A stretch of 64,000 bases of DNA from Bacteroidales bacterium (GTDB lineage: Bacteria; Bacteroidota; Bacteroidia; Bacteroidales; UBA932), in NCBI GenBank assembly GCA_022648685.1, contig JALCMW010000001.1, positions 310,001 to 374,000 of the forward strand. The letters run 5' to 3'. This document shows positions 9,950 through 18,633 of the stretch, in pieces; position 1 is the stretch's first letter, and every line of letters begins with the position of its first letter. A model generated the notes under the pieces. The model worked only from the letters and a program-made list of their open reading frames with translations, did no database searches and was not told where the DNA came from. Position numbers and translations under genes: made by a program.

Positions 9950-10066
9950 TTATCCCTGGCGCATTTTGAATTTTGGATTTTTCTTGCAGATGACGTAAAG
10001 ACGGCCCTTACGTCTGACAATCTTGCAATCCTCGCTACGCTTTTTAATGGATGTTTTTACTTTCAT
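9950..10066 (-). CDS. rpmJ: 50S ribosomal protein L36
   Basis: A 38-residue gene read by hand: it starts at the ATG complementary to 10064-10066 and ends with TAA at 9950-9952. It begins [19 protein letters not shown] and ends [10 protein letters not shown]36 stabilises 23S rRNA near the peptidyl-transferase region. Of the four classical zinc ligands (C11, C14, C27, H32) only Cys14 and Cys27 remain; position 11 is Ser and position 33 is Phe, so it should not bind zinc. Flanked by infA (14 bases upstream) and rpsM. Confidence 0.97.
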   Translation of the reverse strand: MKVKTSIKKRSEDCKIVRRKGRLYVICKKNPKFKMRQG

Positions 10067-10080
10067 GATATGAAAAAAAT

Positions 10081-10299
10081 TTATTTGTATCTGAATGAAA
10101 TTCTTCCTTTGGACAAATCGTAAGGTGACATTTCAACTTTTACTTTATCTCCAAGAAGAATATGAATAAAATGCATTCTCATTTTACCTGAGATGTGACA
10201 GAGAACGACATGACCGTTTTCAAGCTCAACCTTGAACATTGCGTTCGGCAGAGTTTCAACGATTATACCATCCTGTTCTATTGCTACTTGTTTTGACAT
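10081..10299 (-). CDS. infA: Translation initiation factor IF-1
   Basis: 72 residues, the normal length. The S1-like OB fold is clear: [40 protein letters not shown] and [20 protein letters not shown]-1 occupies the A site during initiation. It lies between map and rpmJ, the standard order. Confidence 0.98.
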   Translation of the reverse strand: MSKQVAIEQDGIIVETLPNAMFKVELENGHVVLCHISGKMRMHFIHILLGDKVKVEMSPYDLSKGRISFRYK

Positions 10300-10326
10300 T
10301 AAAATACCACTTTAATAATTATTGTC

Positions 10327-11094
10327 CTACTGTACATTTTCGATAAAATCATAAGTAGACAGTTGTTCGGCCTTTCCTTTCCGGACAACAACCGTAAGCT
10401 CGAAATGCGCCGATTTCTTGTGATCAGCAGTATGCACGGCCCAGCCGTTTCTGGCCAGGTATACACCCCTGGTACCTGCATTTATCATCGGCTCAATGCA
10501 TATGGTCATCCCGTCTACAAGTCTTGCTCCGTGTCCGGCCCTTCCGTAATTCGGAACACCGGGATCTTCGTGCATATCCTTGCCAAGTCCGTGGCCTTCG
10601 AGTTCACGGACGACGGAAAAGCCAAATGATTCGGCATACGTTTGCACCGCGTGTCCGATATCTCCGGTCCTATTACCGTCAACAGCCTTTTCTATTCCCT
10701 TATAAAGGGATGCTTTTGTCACATCAAGGAGTTTCCGGGTTTCCGCATCTACTTCCCCTACCGGAAAAGTATAAGCAGAATCACCATTATATCCTTTATA
10801 CAACGTGCCGCAATCCACGGAAACAATATCGCCTTCTTTGAGCACGTAATCCGAAGGGAATCCGTGCACGACAACATCGTTGACCGAAAGGCAAAGGGCT
10901 GCAGGAAAACCTTCATAACCCAGGAAATTAGGAATGGCACCGTTATCACGTATAAAAGTCTCGGCCACCTCATTCAACCTTTTAGTTGTCACACCAGGGG
11001 CGACTACTTTCCCAACTTCAGCCAATGTTTTGGAGACTAATATAGCATTCTCGCGAAGCAATTCGATTTCTTCCTCAGTTTTTGGTTTTACCAT
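10327..11094 (-). CDS. map: Type I methionine aminopeptidase
   Basis: 255 residues of the pita-bread fold. The metal ligands are visible: Asp in SVDCGTLYKGYNGDSAYTF (two Asp), His in GHGLGKDMHEDP, Glu in CIEPMINAG and a final Glu near HFELTVVV. It removes the N-terminal Met from nascent proteins co-translationally. There is no N-terminal zinc-finger extension, so it is the short bacterial form. It follows secY by 20 bases. Confidence 0.97.
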   Translation of the reverse strand: MVKPKTEEEIELLRENAILVSKTLAEVGKVVAPGVTTKRLNEVAETFIRDNGAIPNFLGYEGFPAALCLSVNDVVVHGFPSDYVLKEGDIVSVDCGTLYKGYNGDSAYTFPVGEVDAETRKLLDVTKASLYKGIEKAVDGNRTGDIGHAVQTYAESFGFSVVRELEGHGLGKDMHEDPGVPNYGRAGHGARLVDGMTICIEPMINAGTRGVYLARNGWAVHTADHKKSAHFELTVVVRKGKAEQLSTYDFIENVQ

Positions 11095-11114
11095 ATCTAT
11101 AATCTATCTAAAAT

Positions 11115-12452
11115 TTACATTCCGGAACGTCCTGTCAAACGACCCGTTTTCATAAGGCCGTCATAGTGACGCATTAACAAATAACCTTCGATCTGCTGGA
11201 GCGTATCAATCAAAACGCCCACAACGATCAGTAATGATGTTCCTCCGAAGAAGCTGGCAAACTGATTATTCACGCCCGCCATCATGGCAAAGGCAGGAAA
11301 AATCGAAATTATAGCCAGGAAGATGGATCCAGGAAGCGTTACTCTCGACATTATCGAATCAAGATACTCCACGGTCCTCTTACCGGGTTTTACACCAGGT
11401 ATAAATCCCCCGTTCTTTTTCATATCTTCGGCCATCATGGTCGGGTTGACGGTGACGGCGGTATAAAAATATGTGAAAATCACGACAAGGATGCCGAATA
11501 TGAAATTATACCAGAAACCGGTATAATTGCTCAAGGTGGCTGCAATTCCTCTCGTCGCATCAAATCTTGAGAACAACAAAGGGAAAAGCATCAATGCCTG
11601 TGCAAATATGATAGGCATAACTCCGGCCGCATTTATCTTCAAAGGGATATACTGACGGACACCGCCGTATTGTTTATTTCCGACAATTCTTTTGGCATAT
11701 TGTACAGGGACTTTCCTGACACCCTGGACAAGCTCTATGGCTGCGACGAGAACGAAGAACCATATTACGAATTCAATGATCAGAAGAAGTGTACCGCCGT
11801 TGGTAGTAGTCAGTTTCTGTCCTATTTCAGCAACGAGGGCATAAGGCAATCTGGCGACGATACCTATCATGATGATAAGGGAAATACCATTGCCGATACC
11901 GCGATCGGTAATACGCTCCCCAAGCCACATGACAAACATCGAACCTGCGAGAAGAATAATCGTGGCGACAATATTATAGGCGAAATTGCTCCAGCCCAAC
12001 TTAGTCACAGCGATAAAAGCATCCCCCGGAATCTGATTATGAATAGCCGCAAGATACGCCGGACCCTGAATTACGAGAACGACGATTGTCAGATATCTTG
12101 TAAGCTGATTCATTTTGGTACGGCCGCTTTCACCTTCCATCTGCAATTTTCTGAAGTAAGGAACGAACATTCCCAACAGCTGTATTACAATGGAAGCCGA
12201 GATATACGGCATTACTCCGAGAGCGAAGATCGAGGCATTACCGAAAGCTCCTCCCGAAAACATATTCAAAAGGCCTACAAGGCCTTCCTGAGTGGAGTTT
12301 TGGAGTTTTGCAAGACCCGCCGCATCTATACCGGGAAGAACCACAAAACAGCCCAGCCTATACACCAATATCAAAAGAAAAGTGTATATGAGCCTGGTCC
12401 GCAGTTCCTCGATCTTAAAGATGTTCTTGATTGTCTCAATAAATTTCTTCAT
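11115..12452 (-). CDS. secY: Protein translocase subunit SecY
   Basis: 445 residues with ten predicted membrane helices. Family marks include LIYTFLLILVYRLGCFVVLPGID (helix 1), the plug region NMFSGGAFGNASIFALGVMPYI, and the cytosolic loops GERITDRGIGNGISLIIM and MKKNGGFIPGVKPGKRTVEYL. SecY forms the SecYEG protein-conducting channel in the inner membrane. It starts 7 bases after rplO, so it is translated with the spc block. Confidence 0.97.
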   Translation of the reverse strand: MKKFIETIKNIFKIEELRTRLIYTFLLILVYRLGCFVVLPGIDAAGLAKLQNSTQEGLVGLLNMFSGGAFGNASIFALGVMPYISASIVIQLLGMFVPYFRKLQMEGESGRTKMNQLTRYLTIVVLVIQGPAYLAAIHNQIPGDAFIAVTKLGWSNFAYNIVATIILLAGSMFVMWLGERITDRGIGNGISLIIMIGIVARLPYALVAEIGQKLTTTNGGTLLLIIEFVIWFFVLVAAIELVQGVRKVPVQYAKRIVGNKQYGGVRQYIPLKINAAGVMPIIFAQALMLFPLLFSRFDATRGIAATLSNYTGFWYNFIFGILVVIFTYFYTAVTVNPTMMAEDMKKNGGFIPGVKPGKRTVEYLDSIMSRVTLPGSIFLAIISIFPAFAMMAGVNNQFASFFGGTSLLIVVGVLIDTLQQIEGYLLMRHYDGLMKTGRLTGRSGM

Positions 12453-12459
12453 CGTTATA

Positions 12460-12909
12460 TTATTCGATTGTAGTTGCTTTCCCTCCGGCCTTTTCTATTT
12501 TATCTATCGCCGATTTTGAGAATGCGTTGGCCGAAATTTCAAGCTTGGCACTCAATTCCCCGTTGCCGAGAACTTTGACAAGTCCCTTTCCTGAAGTCAT
12601 GCCGGCATTCCTCATCGCATCGATATCGATTACACTGTTACCGGTTTTCTCGAAAAGTTCCTGAATTGCCGCAACATTTACAGCCTTGTACTCAACTCTT
12701 GTCGGATTATGGAATCCGAACTTCGGAGTTCTTCTCTGAAGAGGCATCTGGCCGCCTTCAAATCCTATTTTATGTTCATATCCGGCACGTGCCTGAGCAC
12801 CTTTGTTACCACGGGTGGAAGTACCGCCTTTTCCCGAACCTTCTCCGCGGCCTATTCTCTTACATTTTTTTGTAGAGCCTTTAGCAGGGGTTAAATTTTC
12901 CAATTTCAT
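12460..12909 (-). CDS. rplO: 50S ribosomal protein L15
   Basis: 149 residues from the ATG at 12909 (MKLENLTPAKGSTKKCKRIG). A TTG five codons upstream is also in frame, but a GGAGG ribosome-binding site lies at the right distance before the ATG and inside that extension, so I chose the ATG. The glycine-rich basic N-terminal half (GRGEGSGKGGTSTRGNKGA) threads into 23S rRNA. It starts 15 bases after rpmD. Confidence 0.97.
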   Translation of the reverse strand: MKLENLTPAKGSTKKCKRIGRGEGSGKGGTSTRGNKGAQARAGYEHKIGFEGGQMPLQRRTPKFGFHNPTRVEYKAVNVAAIQELFEKTGNSVIDIDAMRNAGMTSGKGLVKVLGNGELSAKLEISANAFSKSAIDKIEKAGGKATTIE

Positions 12910-12924
12910 CTCTCTGTCCTCCAA

Positions 12925-13104
12925 TTAAATTTCTTCAACATCTACGAGGTGACGAACTTTCGCCAGCATTCCTTCATTAATAGGATTTTTCTCAACTTCA
13001 ACCGTCTGATGAAGCTTGCGAAGGCCGAGCCCTCTTAAATTCGCAATCTGTCTTTTGGTCGAACCGTTTTTGCTGATGATCTGCGTTATTTTCATTTTTG
13101 CCAT
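12925..13104 (-). CDS. rpmD: 50S ribosomal protein L30
   Basis: 59 residues read by hand from the ATG at 13104 to the TAA at 12925-12927. It starts MAKMKITQIISKNGSTKRQI and ends LVDVEEI, with NLRGLGLRKLHQTVEVEKNP in between, the L30 ferredoxin-like core. Length and position (rpsE-rpmD-rplO) are normal. Confidence 0.97.
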   Translation of the reverse strand: MAKMKITQIISKNGSTKRQIANLRGLGLRKLHQTVEVEKNPINEGMLAKVRHLVDVEEI

Positions 13105-13118
13105 AATTGCATCCTCCT

Positions 13119-13637
13119 CTAACCTTTAAAAACTCTACTCATAGGAATGCCGCGAAGCCCGGCTACTGTGTAAGCATCACGCATCTGTGTAAGAGCTTCA
13201 ACTGTAGCTTTCACCAAATTGTGAGGATTAGACGAGCCTTTTGATTTTGCAAGCACGTTTTGAACTCCCGCAGATTCGAACACGGCACGCATAGCACCTC
13301 CGGCTTTTACACCGGTCCCGGGAGCTGCCGGTTTCATGAATACCCTGGAGCCGCCGAACTTCGCCTCCTGCTCGTGAGGAATTGTCGTATTGATGACTGG
13401 TATCTTGACCAGATTCTTCTTTGCATCCTCAACTCCCTTGGAGATAGCCGCCGTGACTTCGTTTGCCTTTCCCAGACCATAACCCACAACACCTTTTTCA
13501 TCACCTACGACAACAATGGCCGCAAAGCGGAAATGACGTCCGCCCTTGGTTACCTTGGTTACTCTCTGGATGGCGACCAATCTGTCCTTAAGTTCAAGAT
13601 CAGAAGTCTTTACTCTTTTAACATTTGTATTTGCCAT
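13119..13637 (-). CDS. rpsE: 30S ribosomal protein S5
   Basis: 172 residues: a dsRNA-binding-like N-terminal domain ([40 protein letters not shown]) and a C-terminal S5 domain ([10 protein letters not shown] end). S5 helps shape the mRNA entry site and decoding fidelity. Gly/Lys loop [20 protein letters not shown] is typical. Between rplR and rpmD. Confidence 0.98.
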   Translation of the reverse strand: MANTNVKRVKTSDLELKDRLVAIQRVTKVTKGGRHFRFAAIVVVGDEKGVVGYGLGKANEVTAAISKGVEDAKKNLVKIPVINTTIPHEQEAKFGGSRVFMKPAAPGTGVKAGGAMRAVFESAGVQNVLAKSKGSSNPHNLVKATVEALTQMRDAYTVAGLRGIPMSRVFKG

Positions 13638-13648
13638 AATCTGTTACT

Positions 13649-14011
13649 TTAGAAATTAAGGCCACCTTCCCGGGCAGCATCGGCTAAACTTTTCACTCTA
13701 CCATGGAAGAGATAACCTCCCCTGTCAAAAGCTACTACGGAGATGCCTTTTACTTTTGCCTTTTCGGCGATAGCCTTTCCGACAATCATGGCGGATTCAA
13801 TGCCATTCTTGTCCTTGCATTCGGCAGCAAGCTCCTTATCGTTGGAAGCGGCGGAAACCAATGTAACGCCCTTCTCATCGTCAATTACCTGCACGTAAAT
13901 ATTCTTGTTGCTTCTGAACACAACCATCCTTGGTTTTTCAGCTGTACCGTTCACATGCTTACGTATACGGTAATGAACTCTTTTTCTTCTTTCTATTCTA
14001 CTCAATGCCAT
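13649..14011 (-). CDS. rplR: 50S ribosomal protein L18
   Basis: 120 residues, starting [20 protein letters not shown], with [20 protein letters not shown] and the C-terminal [21 protein letters not shown]18 brings 5S rRNA into the 50S subunit together with L5. It lies between rplF and rpsE, the usual spc order. Confidence 0.98.
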   Translation of the reverse strand: MALSRIERRKRVHYRIRKHVNGTAEKPRMVVFRSNKNIYVQVIDDEKGVTLVSAASNDKELAAECKDKNGIESAMIVGKAIAEKAKVKGISVVAFDRGGYLFHGRVKSLADAAREGGLNF

Positions 14012-14028
14012 AACTCAATCTCCTAATT

Positions 14029-14589
14029 TTATTTGGCGGCTGCAGTCTTGCCTGCCTTGCGGCGAAGCTGTTCACCGACGAACTTGATACCTTTACCCTT
14101 ATATGGCTCAGGCTTACGCAATGAACGAATCTTTGCCGCAACCTGACCGATAAGCTGTTTGTCGCAACTGCGAATGACCAGAATAGGATTTTCTCCTTTT
14201 TTCACCTGTGGGGTTTCCGCCTTGACTTCGGCAGGAAGCATCATCTGGATTTCATGTGAATATCCGAGAGAGAAAACCAGAACCGGTCCCTGTACGGATA
14301 CACGGTATCCGACTCCGACAAACTCCTGTTTTATTTCATATCCTGTGGAAACTCCTACTACCATATTGTTGATAAGAGCACGGTAAAGACCGTGCATGGA
14401 ACGGAATCTCGGAAGATCGTTGGGACGAGTAACCTTTATTTGTTTTCCTTCAATGGCAACCGTGATATCAGGATCTACTTTCTGAGACAGTTCACCAAGA
14501 GGACCTTTAACCTTAACCACGTTGCCTGGGAGAAGCTCAGCGCTCACCTTGTCCGGAAGGTTTACAGGTAATTTACCAATTCTTGACAT
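14029..14589 (-). CDS. rplF: 50S ribosomal protein L6
   Basis: 186 residues with two repeated L6 domains: the first holds SRIGKLPVNLPDKV and LGELSQKV, the second ends with PEPYKGKGIKFVGEQLRRKA, the signature that binds 23S rRNA near the factor-binding site. Length is normal. Confidence 0.98.
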   Translation of the reverse strand: MSRIGKLPVNLPDKVSAELLPGNVVKVKGPLGELSQKVDPDITVAIEGKQIKVTRPNDLPRFRSMHGLYRALINNMVVGVSTGYEIKQEFVGVGYRVSVQGPVLVFSLGYSHEIQMMLPAEVKAETPQVKKGENPILVIRSCDKQLIGQVAAKIRSLRKPEPYKGKGIKFVGEQLRRKAGKTAAAK

Positions 14590-14607
14590 TATCGAATTCT
14601 TTTTGGA

Positions 14608-15003
14608 TTAATAAACATAACATACAAGCTCGCCGCCGACATTGAGATCAACCGCCTCTTTATCGGTAATGACTCCTTTCGATGTGGAAAGGATTGCGAT
14701 TCCGAGTCCGTTGAGGATTCTCGGCATATTTTTAACATCCGCATACTGTCTCAGCCCCGGAGTTGAAATCCGCTCTATCCTCTTGATAGCTGCGGTCTTG
14801 GTCTGAGGATGGTATTTAAGCGCAATTTTAATCGTATTGAAAGGCTTGCCTTCAATTACTTTGTAGGTGAGAATATATCCTTTCTCAAAAAGGATCTGCG
14901 TAATAGCGACCTTCATCTTGGAAGAAGGTATCTCAACAATTTTCTTGCCCGCAAGATAAGCGTTGCGAACCCTTGTCAAATAATCTGCAATTGGATCAGT
15001 CAT
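14608..15003 (-). CDS. rpsH: 30S ribosomal protein S8
   Basis: 131 residues: MTDPIADYLTRVRNAYLAGK at the start and LNGLGIAILSTSKGVITDKEA in the C-terminal RNA-binding half. S8 binds helix 21 of 16S rRNA and in E. coli also represses the spc operon. The 66-base gap to rpsN is the longest spacer within this block and contains a small hairpin at 15026-15040. Confidence 0.98.
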   Translation of the reverse strand: MTDPIADYLTRVRNAYLAGKKIVEIPSSKMKVAITQILFEKGYILTYKVIEGKPFNTIKIALKYHPQTKTAAIKRIERISTPGLRQYADVKNMPRILNGLGIAILSTSKGVITDKEAVDLNVGGELVCYVY

Positions 15004-15025
15004 TTTGTTTTAATTTAATTGAACC

Positions 15026-15040
15026 GGCATCAATGATGCC
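15026..15040 (-). promoter_or_regulatory. Small hairpin in the rpsN-rpsH spacer
   Basis: GGCATC (15026-15031) and GATGCC (15035-15040) form a 6-bp stem with a 3-base loop, just upstream of rpsH in the longest spacer of the block. It could be a translational control site or just spacer; I have no direct evidence of function. Confidence 0.3.
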
Positions 15041-15069
15041 CGATATCCGATTGTTAATATGATAATATT

Positions 15070-15339
15070 TTACCAGCTTGCTTTTTTCACTCCCGGGATA
15101 AGACCGTTGCTTGCCATTTCGCGGAATTGGATACGGCTTATGCCGAAAGCACGCATATATCCTTTTGGACGTCCGGTAAGAGAGCAACGATTGTGAAGAC
15201 GGACACGGCTGGAATTTTTAGGGAGCTTGTCTAGAGCCACCCAGTCTCCTGCCGCTTTAAGAGCCTTCCTTTTCTCGGCGTATTTTGCAACTAATTTCTC
15301 GCGCTTGATTTCGCGGGCTTTCATTGATTCTTTTGCCAT
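15070..15339 (-). CDS. rpsN: 30S ribosomal protein S14 (zinc-free long form)
   Basis: 89 residues, the long type lacking the CxxC zinc ribbon. [20 protein letters not shown] and [20 protein letters not shown], ending [11 protein letters not shown], are diagnostic. S14 sits on the 30S head. Located between rplE and rpsH. Confidence 0.97.
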   Translation of the reverse strand: MAKESMKAREIKREKLVAKYAEKRKALKAAGDWVALDKLPKNSSRVRLHNRCSLTGRPKGYMRAFGISRIQFREMASNGLIPGVKKASW

Positions 15340-15350
15340 CTTTATTCTCT

Positions 15351-15953
15351 TTAATTATTATGTTTCTTAAATGGCAGGCCGAAATTCTTCAAAAGAGCAT
15401 AAGCTTCTTCATCAGAATTCGCTGTCGTTACAAAAGTAATCTCCATACCGTGAATCCTAGGATTCTTATCTATTTCGACCTCAGGGAATATCAGTTGTTC
15501 CTTAAGACCGAGAGTATAATTTCCTTTTCCGTCGAGTTTTTCGGCAATACCGTTGAAATCCCTGATCCTTGGAAGGGAAACCCTTATTAGTCTCTCCAGG
15601 AATTCATACATTTTGGTACTCCTCAATGTCACTTTCGCACCGATCGGCATCCCCTTACGGAGTTTGAAATTGGAAATATCTTTTTTAGAAGAAGTCAAAA
15701 CGGCTTTCTGGCCTGTAATAATAGAAAGTTCGGCAGCCGCTTCTTCCACGATTTTCTTATCCTGGGAAGCATCGCCAACACCTTCATTTATTGTGATTTT
15801 GACAAGTTTAGGAACCTGCATTACAGTCGTATAAGAAAACTGCTTCATCAGATTCGGCGTAATCTCTTCTTTATAAAACTTCTTGAGAGTAGGAACATAT
15901 CCTGCAGGGACTTTCTGTCCGACGACAGGCTTATTTGTTGATTTCTTTGCCAT
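15351..15953 (-). CDS. rplE: 50S ribosomal protein L5
   Basis: 200 residues, about 20 longer than the E. coli protein because of a Lys-rich N-terminal stretch ([20 protein letters not shown]). The core shows [27 protein letters not shown] and [11 protein letters not shown]5 binds 5S rRNA and forms a bridge to the 30S head. Between rplX and rpsN. Confidence 0.97.
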   Translation of the reverse strand: MAKKSTNKPVVGQKVPAGYVPTLKKFYKEEITPNLMKQFSYTTVMQVPKLVKITINEGVGDASQDKKIVEEAAAELSIITGQKAVLTSSKKDISNFKLRKGMPIGAKVTLRSTKMYEFLERLIRVSLPRIRDFNGIAEKLDGKGNYTLGLKEQLIFPEVEIDKNPRIHGMEITFVTTANSDEEAYALLKNFGLPFKKHNN

Positions 15954-15955
15954 AA

Positions 15956-16291
15956 TTATTTGATCTCCTCTCCGGATTTTTTAGCATAACGAATTTTCTT
16001 TCCGTCCACGAATTTATAGCCGACCCTGGTCGGTACCGGATTGCCTTTCGCATCCTTGCTGGACGGATCGACCAGCTGGAGATTGGAAATATGGATTCCG
16101 GCCTCTTGTTTCAAGATACCCCCCTGAGGCTGTTTTGAATTCGGTTTGGTATGTTTACTTACCATATTTATCCCCTCGACGATCGCACGATCATCTGCAG
16201 GGATGACAGTAAGAACTTTTCCTGTCTTGCCTTTGTCATTGCCGGCATTGACATATACCATATCGCCCTTTTTTATATGTATTTTTTTCAT
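15956..16291 (-). CDS. rplX: 50S ribosomal protein L24
   Basis: 111 residues: [20 protein letters not shown] is the KOW motif, followed by [20 protein letters not shown] and the basic C-terminus. L24 starts 50S assembly and lies at the tunnel exit. It ends 2 bases before rplE. Confidence 0.97.
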   Translation of the reverse strand: MKKIHIKKGDMVYVNAGNDKGKTGKVLTVIPADDRAIVEGINMVSKHTKPNSKQPQGGILKQEAGIHISNLQLVDPSSKDAKGNPVPTRVGYKFVDGKKIRYAKKSGEEIK

Positions 16292-16303
16292 AATTCTATA
16301 AAA

Positions 16304-16669
16304 TTAAAGAACCTCAGACGCCAATGAAACTATTTTCATATAATTTTCACGCAACTCCCTAGCCACCGGACCGAAAATACGCGTACCGCGGAGTTCGCCG
16401 GTATTATTCAGGAGGACACAAGCATTATCGTCGAAACGGATATATGAACCATCCGCCCTGCGGATTTCTTTTTTTGTACGTACTACCACAGCTTTAGATA
16501 CTGTACCTTTCTTGGCATCACCGCCGGAGATAGCACTTTTCACTGCGACCACTATCTTGTCACCTACAGTCGCATAACGATGGTGGGTACCGCCAAGCAC
16601 GCGGACACAAAGAACTTCCTTAGCGCCGCTGTTGTCAGCCACCTGCAAACGTGTTTCTTGCTGTATCAT
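16304..16669 (-). CDS. rplN: 50S ribosomal protein L14
   Basis: 121 residues: [20 protein letters not shown] and [14 protein letters not shown] are the L14 signature. L14 forms part of the intersubunit bridge and is the docking site for the silencing factor RsfS. Two bases separate it from rpsQ. Confidence 0.98.
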   Translation of the reverse strand: MIQQETRLQVADNSGAKEVLCVRVLGGTHHRYATVGDKIVVAVKSAISGGDAKKGTVSKAVVVRTKKEIRRADGSYIRFDDNACVLLNNTGELRGTRIFGPVARELRENYMKIVSLASEVL

Positions 16670-16671
16670 TG

Positions 16672-16926
16672 CTATTTTGCTTTTTCTATGATTTCAACTA
16701 ATCTCCAGTTCTTTGTCTTGCTCAAAGGACGGGTTTCCATAATACGGACGGTATCGCCCTCAGTACACTCGTTCTTCTCGTCTTGTGCAACGAACTTCGT
16801 GGTTTTCTTTACGAACTTGCCGTAAATAGGATGCATCTCCTTTCTTGCTACCGCAACTACTATGGTCTTATCCATTTTATTGCTGACCACGACCCCTATT
16901 CTTTCCTTACGAAGACTTCTTTCCAT
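16672..16926 (-). CDS. rpsQ: 30S ribosomal protein S17
   Basis: 84 residues with an OB fold: [41 protein letters not shown]17 is a primary 16S rRNA binder. It lies between rpmC and rplN as usual. Confidence 0.98.
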   Translation of the reverse strand: MERSLRKERIGVVVSNKMDKTIVVAVARKEMHPIYGKFVKKTTKFVAQDEKNECTEGDTVRIMETRPLSKTKNWRLVEIIEKAK

Positions 16927-16937
16927 AGGATTATTCT

Positions 16938-17135
16938 TTACTTCTGTTCTTTTTCTTTCTGAGCCAGGATAGTAATCATTCGAGCTATATCCTGTCTGGA
17001 TTTCTTAAACTTCGACGTATCCTCTAACGGAGAGATAGCGTGGTTAATCTTCATGGATTCCAGATTATTCTTCTCAACTTCAATGCGGTCGCGTAAATCA
17101 GTTACGGACATTTCGCGGATTTCTGTTACTTTCAT
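16938..17135 (-). CDS. rpmC: 50S ribosomal protein L29
   Basis: 65 residues forming a helical hairpin: [20 protein letters not shown] and [21 protein letters not shown]29 lies at the tunnel exit and contributes to the SRP and trigger-factor docking site. It follows rplP by 17 bases. Confidence 0.97.
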   Translation of the reverse strand: MKVTEIREMSVTDLRDRIEVEKNNLESMKINHAISPLEDTSKFKKSRQDIARMITILAQKEKEQK

Positions 17136-17152
17136 TTTCCGTCTCCATTAAA

Positions 17153-17572
17153 TTATTCTACATAATCCCTGCGTACGATGAATTTCGTAGCGATGGGAAG
17201 TTTCGTGGCAGCCAAACGCATCGCTTCTTTAGCGACAGCAAGGGAAACGCCTTCCGCTTCAAGCAAGATGCGGCCCGGTGTAACCGGAGCAACGAATCCG
17301 CACGGATCACCCTTACCTTTACCCATACGGGTATCGAGAGGCTTTTTCGTAAAAGGTTTGACCGGGAAGATTCTGATCCAGACCTGACCTTCACGATTCA
17401 TATGACGTGAAACAGCCTGACGGGCAGCCTCAATCTGCTGTGCTGTAAGCCAACAATTCTCAAGGGCTTTCAAACCGAAAGAACCGAACGCGATCTGATT
17501 GCCTCTTTGAGACATCCCCTTCATACGGTTTTTCTGCTCCCTTCTAAATTTTGTTTTCTTAGGTTGTAACAT
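17153..17572 (-). CDS. rplP: 50S ribosomal protein L16
   Basis: 139 residues: [20 protein letters not shown] and [20 protein letters not shown] are diagnostic; the conserved Arg region around MGKGKGDP lies near the A-site tRNA. Here rplP is the first gene of its block: no rpsC lies upstream. It has its own promoter at 17662-17691, and rpsC is about 10.5 kb away at 28038-28823. Confidence 0.98.
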   Translation of the reverse strand: MLQPKKTKFRREQKNRMKGMSQRGNQIAFGSFGLKALENCWLTAQQIEAARQAVSRHMNREGQVWIRIFPVKPFTKKPLDTRMGKGKGDPCGFVAPVTPGRILLEAEGVSLAVAKEAMRLAATKLPIATKFIVRRDYVE

Positions 17573-17661
17573 TGCTGTATTACTTTAATTAATTTCCTAA
17601 TTTTTCCCCAAATAGCTGTATACTAATATTTTAGATAATCACAGCCTAGATTTTGGGAATG

Positions 17662-17691
17662 CAAAGTTAGTAAAAATATCCGGAAAACAAA
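17662..17691 (-). promoter_or_regulatory. Promoter of the rplP-rplQ operon
   Basis: On the minus strand, TTTG (17691-17688) and TAACTTTG (17669-17662) are separated by 18 bases, close to the Bacteroidota TTTG-N19-21-TAnnTTTG consensus. Transcription would start near 17656, giving a leader of about 80 bases before the rplP ATG. The same TGCAAAGTnAGTAAAAA context on the opposite strand recurs at the acpP promoter. Confidence 0.7.
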
Positions 17692-17840
17692 GACTTTAAA
17701 AATTATTTTTCAATATTTTTGACCAATAAAATAAAGAATCAACATCCGCATAATTAATCAATTGCGCATATGGTTCCAAAAAAAATATCTGCATTTTCGA
17801 CTATAGGCAATCAAAAATTATCCGAATAAATAAATTTAAG

Positions 17841-17848
17841 TAGATTTG
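17841..17848 (+). promoter_or_regulatory. Candidate -7 element of the DUF4294 gene
   Basis: TAGATTTG matches TAnnTTTG. It overlaps an in-frame GTG at 17848, which argues that translation begins at the ATG at 17878 instead. No clear -33 box. Confidence 0.5.
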
Positions 17849-17877
17849 TGCTTTGTTTGCTATTAACAAATGAATAT

Positions 17878-18633
17878 ATGAACAGACGGACCGTACTTAT
17901 CATATTTCTTTCCTTTATCTTTTTTGCCTTATCCGGACACGAGTCCTTTGCACAGCAAAAAAGAAAGACATTCAGGGAATTGATTCGCGGGAAAAGTTCG
18001 ATAGAGAGGGCCGGTCCGGCAAAACAGACGCAAAGCGCCCGGCAAAAGACCGGATATTACATGAATTACGACATAGTAAACGGAGATACTGTATATTTCG
18101 ATGTAATCCAGCCTACATGGATATTTGCAAGAAGCAAAGGGGAAAAAAGCCGGAATTGGAGACGGTATTACAGACTGGTATACAATTTCAATATAGTATA
18201 TCCTTACGCATTGGCTGCCAGGACCGTAGTGGGAAGAGTGGACAGCACTATAAATGCAGAACATTTCAACAGGATACAAAAAGAACGATATATCAGGCAG
18301 ATGCAAAATGATCTGCTTAAGGCATTCGGTCCAACGTTCAAGCATATGACGATAAGCCAGGGCGTACTGCTGGTAAAATTGGTGGACAGGGAAATCGGAA
18401 GGTCTTCATACAGCGTTATCAAAGACTACAAAAACGGAATAGCAGCAGGGTTCTGGCAAGGCATAGCAAGGATTTTCGGAAACAACCTCAAAAATCAATA
18501 TGATCCGGCAGGAGCGGACAGAACCGTTGAAGAGCTTGTGAAGAAATGGGAAAGCGGACAGTTCGATTCTTTTTATTATTCCATATTCTGGGAATACCCT
18601 CCCCATGCCAACATTCCGTCGAAATACAAATAG
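17878..18633 (+). CDS. DUF4294 domain-containing exported protein
   Basis: 251 residues from the ATG at 17878, with a signal peptide (MNRRTVLIIFLSFIFFALSG) ending near the AQQ at about residue 25. The rest holds the Bacteroidota-specific DUF4294: GDTVYFDVIQPTWIF, RYYRLVYNFNIVYPYALAA and KLVDREIGRSSYSVIKDYK, ending SFYYSIFWEYPPHANIPSKYK. No catalytic motif is recognised and the function is unknown; the export signal suggests an envelope role. Its 3' end overlaps the 3' end of lpxH by 58 bases in antisense. Confidence 0.85.
   Translation: MNRRTVLIIFLSFIFFALSGHESFAQQKRKTFRELIRGKSSIERAGPAKQTQSARQKTGYYMNYDIVNGDTVYFDVIQPTWIFARSKGEKSRNWRRYYRLVYNFNIVYPYALAARTVVGRVDSTINAEHFNRIQKERYIRQMQNDLLKAFGPTFKHMTISQGVLLVKLVDREIGRSSYSVIKDYKNGIAAGFWQGIARIFGNNLKNQYDPAGADRTVEELVKKWESGQFDSFYYSIFWEYPPHANIPSKYK

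Larger units (their letters stand above)
17573..17877. other. Divergent intergenic region between rplP and the DUF4294 gene
   Basis: About 305 A+T-rich bases. It holds a promoter for rplP on the minus strand (17662-17691) and a candidate -7 element for the DUF4294 gene on the plus strand (17841-17848). I see no RNA gene, repeat or coding remnant here, and in particular no remnant of rpsC. Confidence 0.7.

Noticed and set aside
11670..12473. A 267-codon frame opposite secY
   Set aside because: Fully antisense to a clear SecY; the product is rich in charged and polar residues with no domain.
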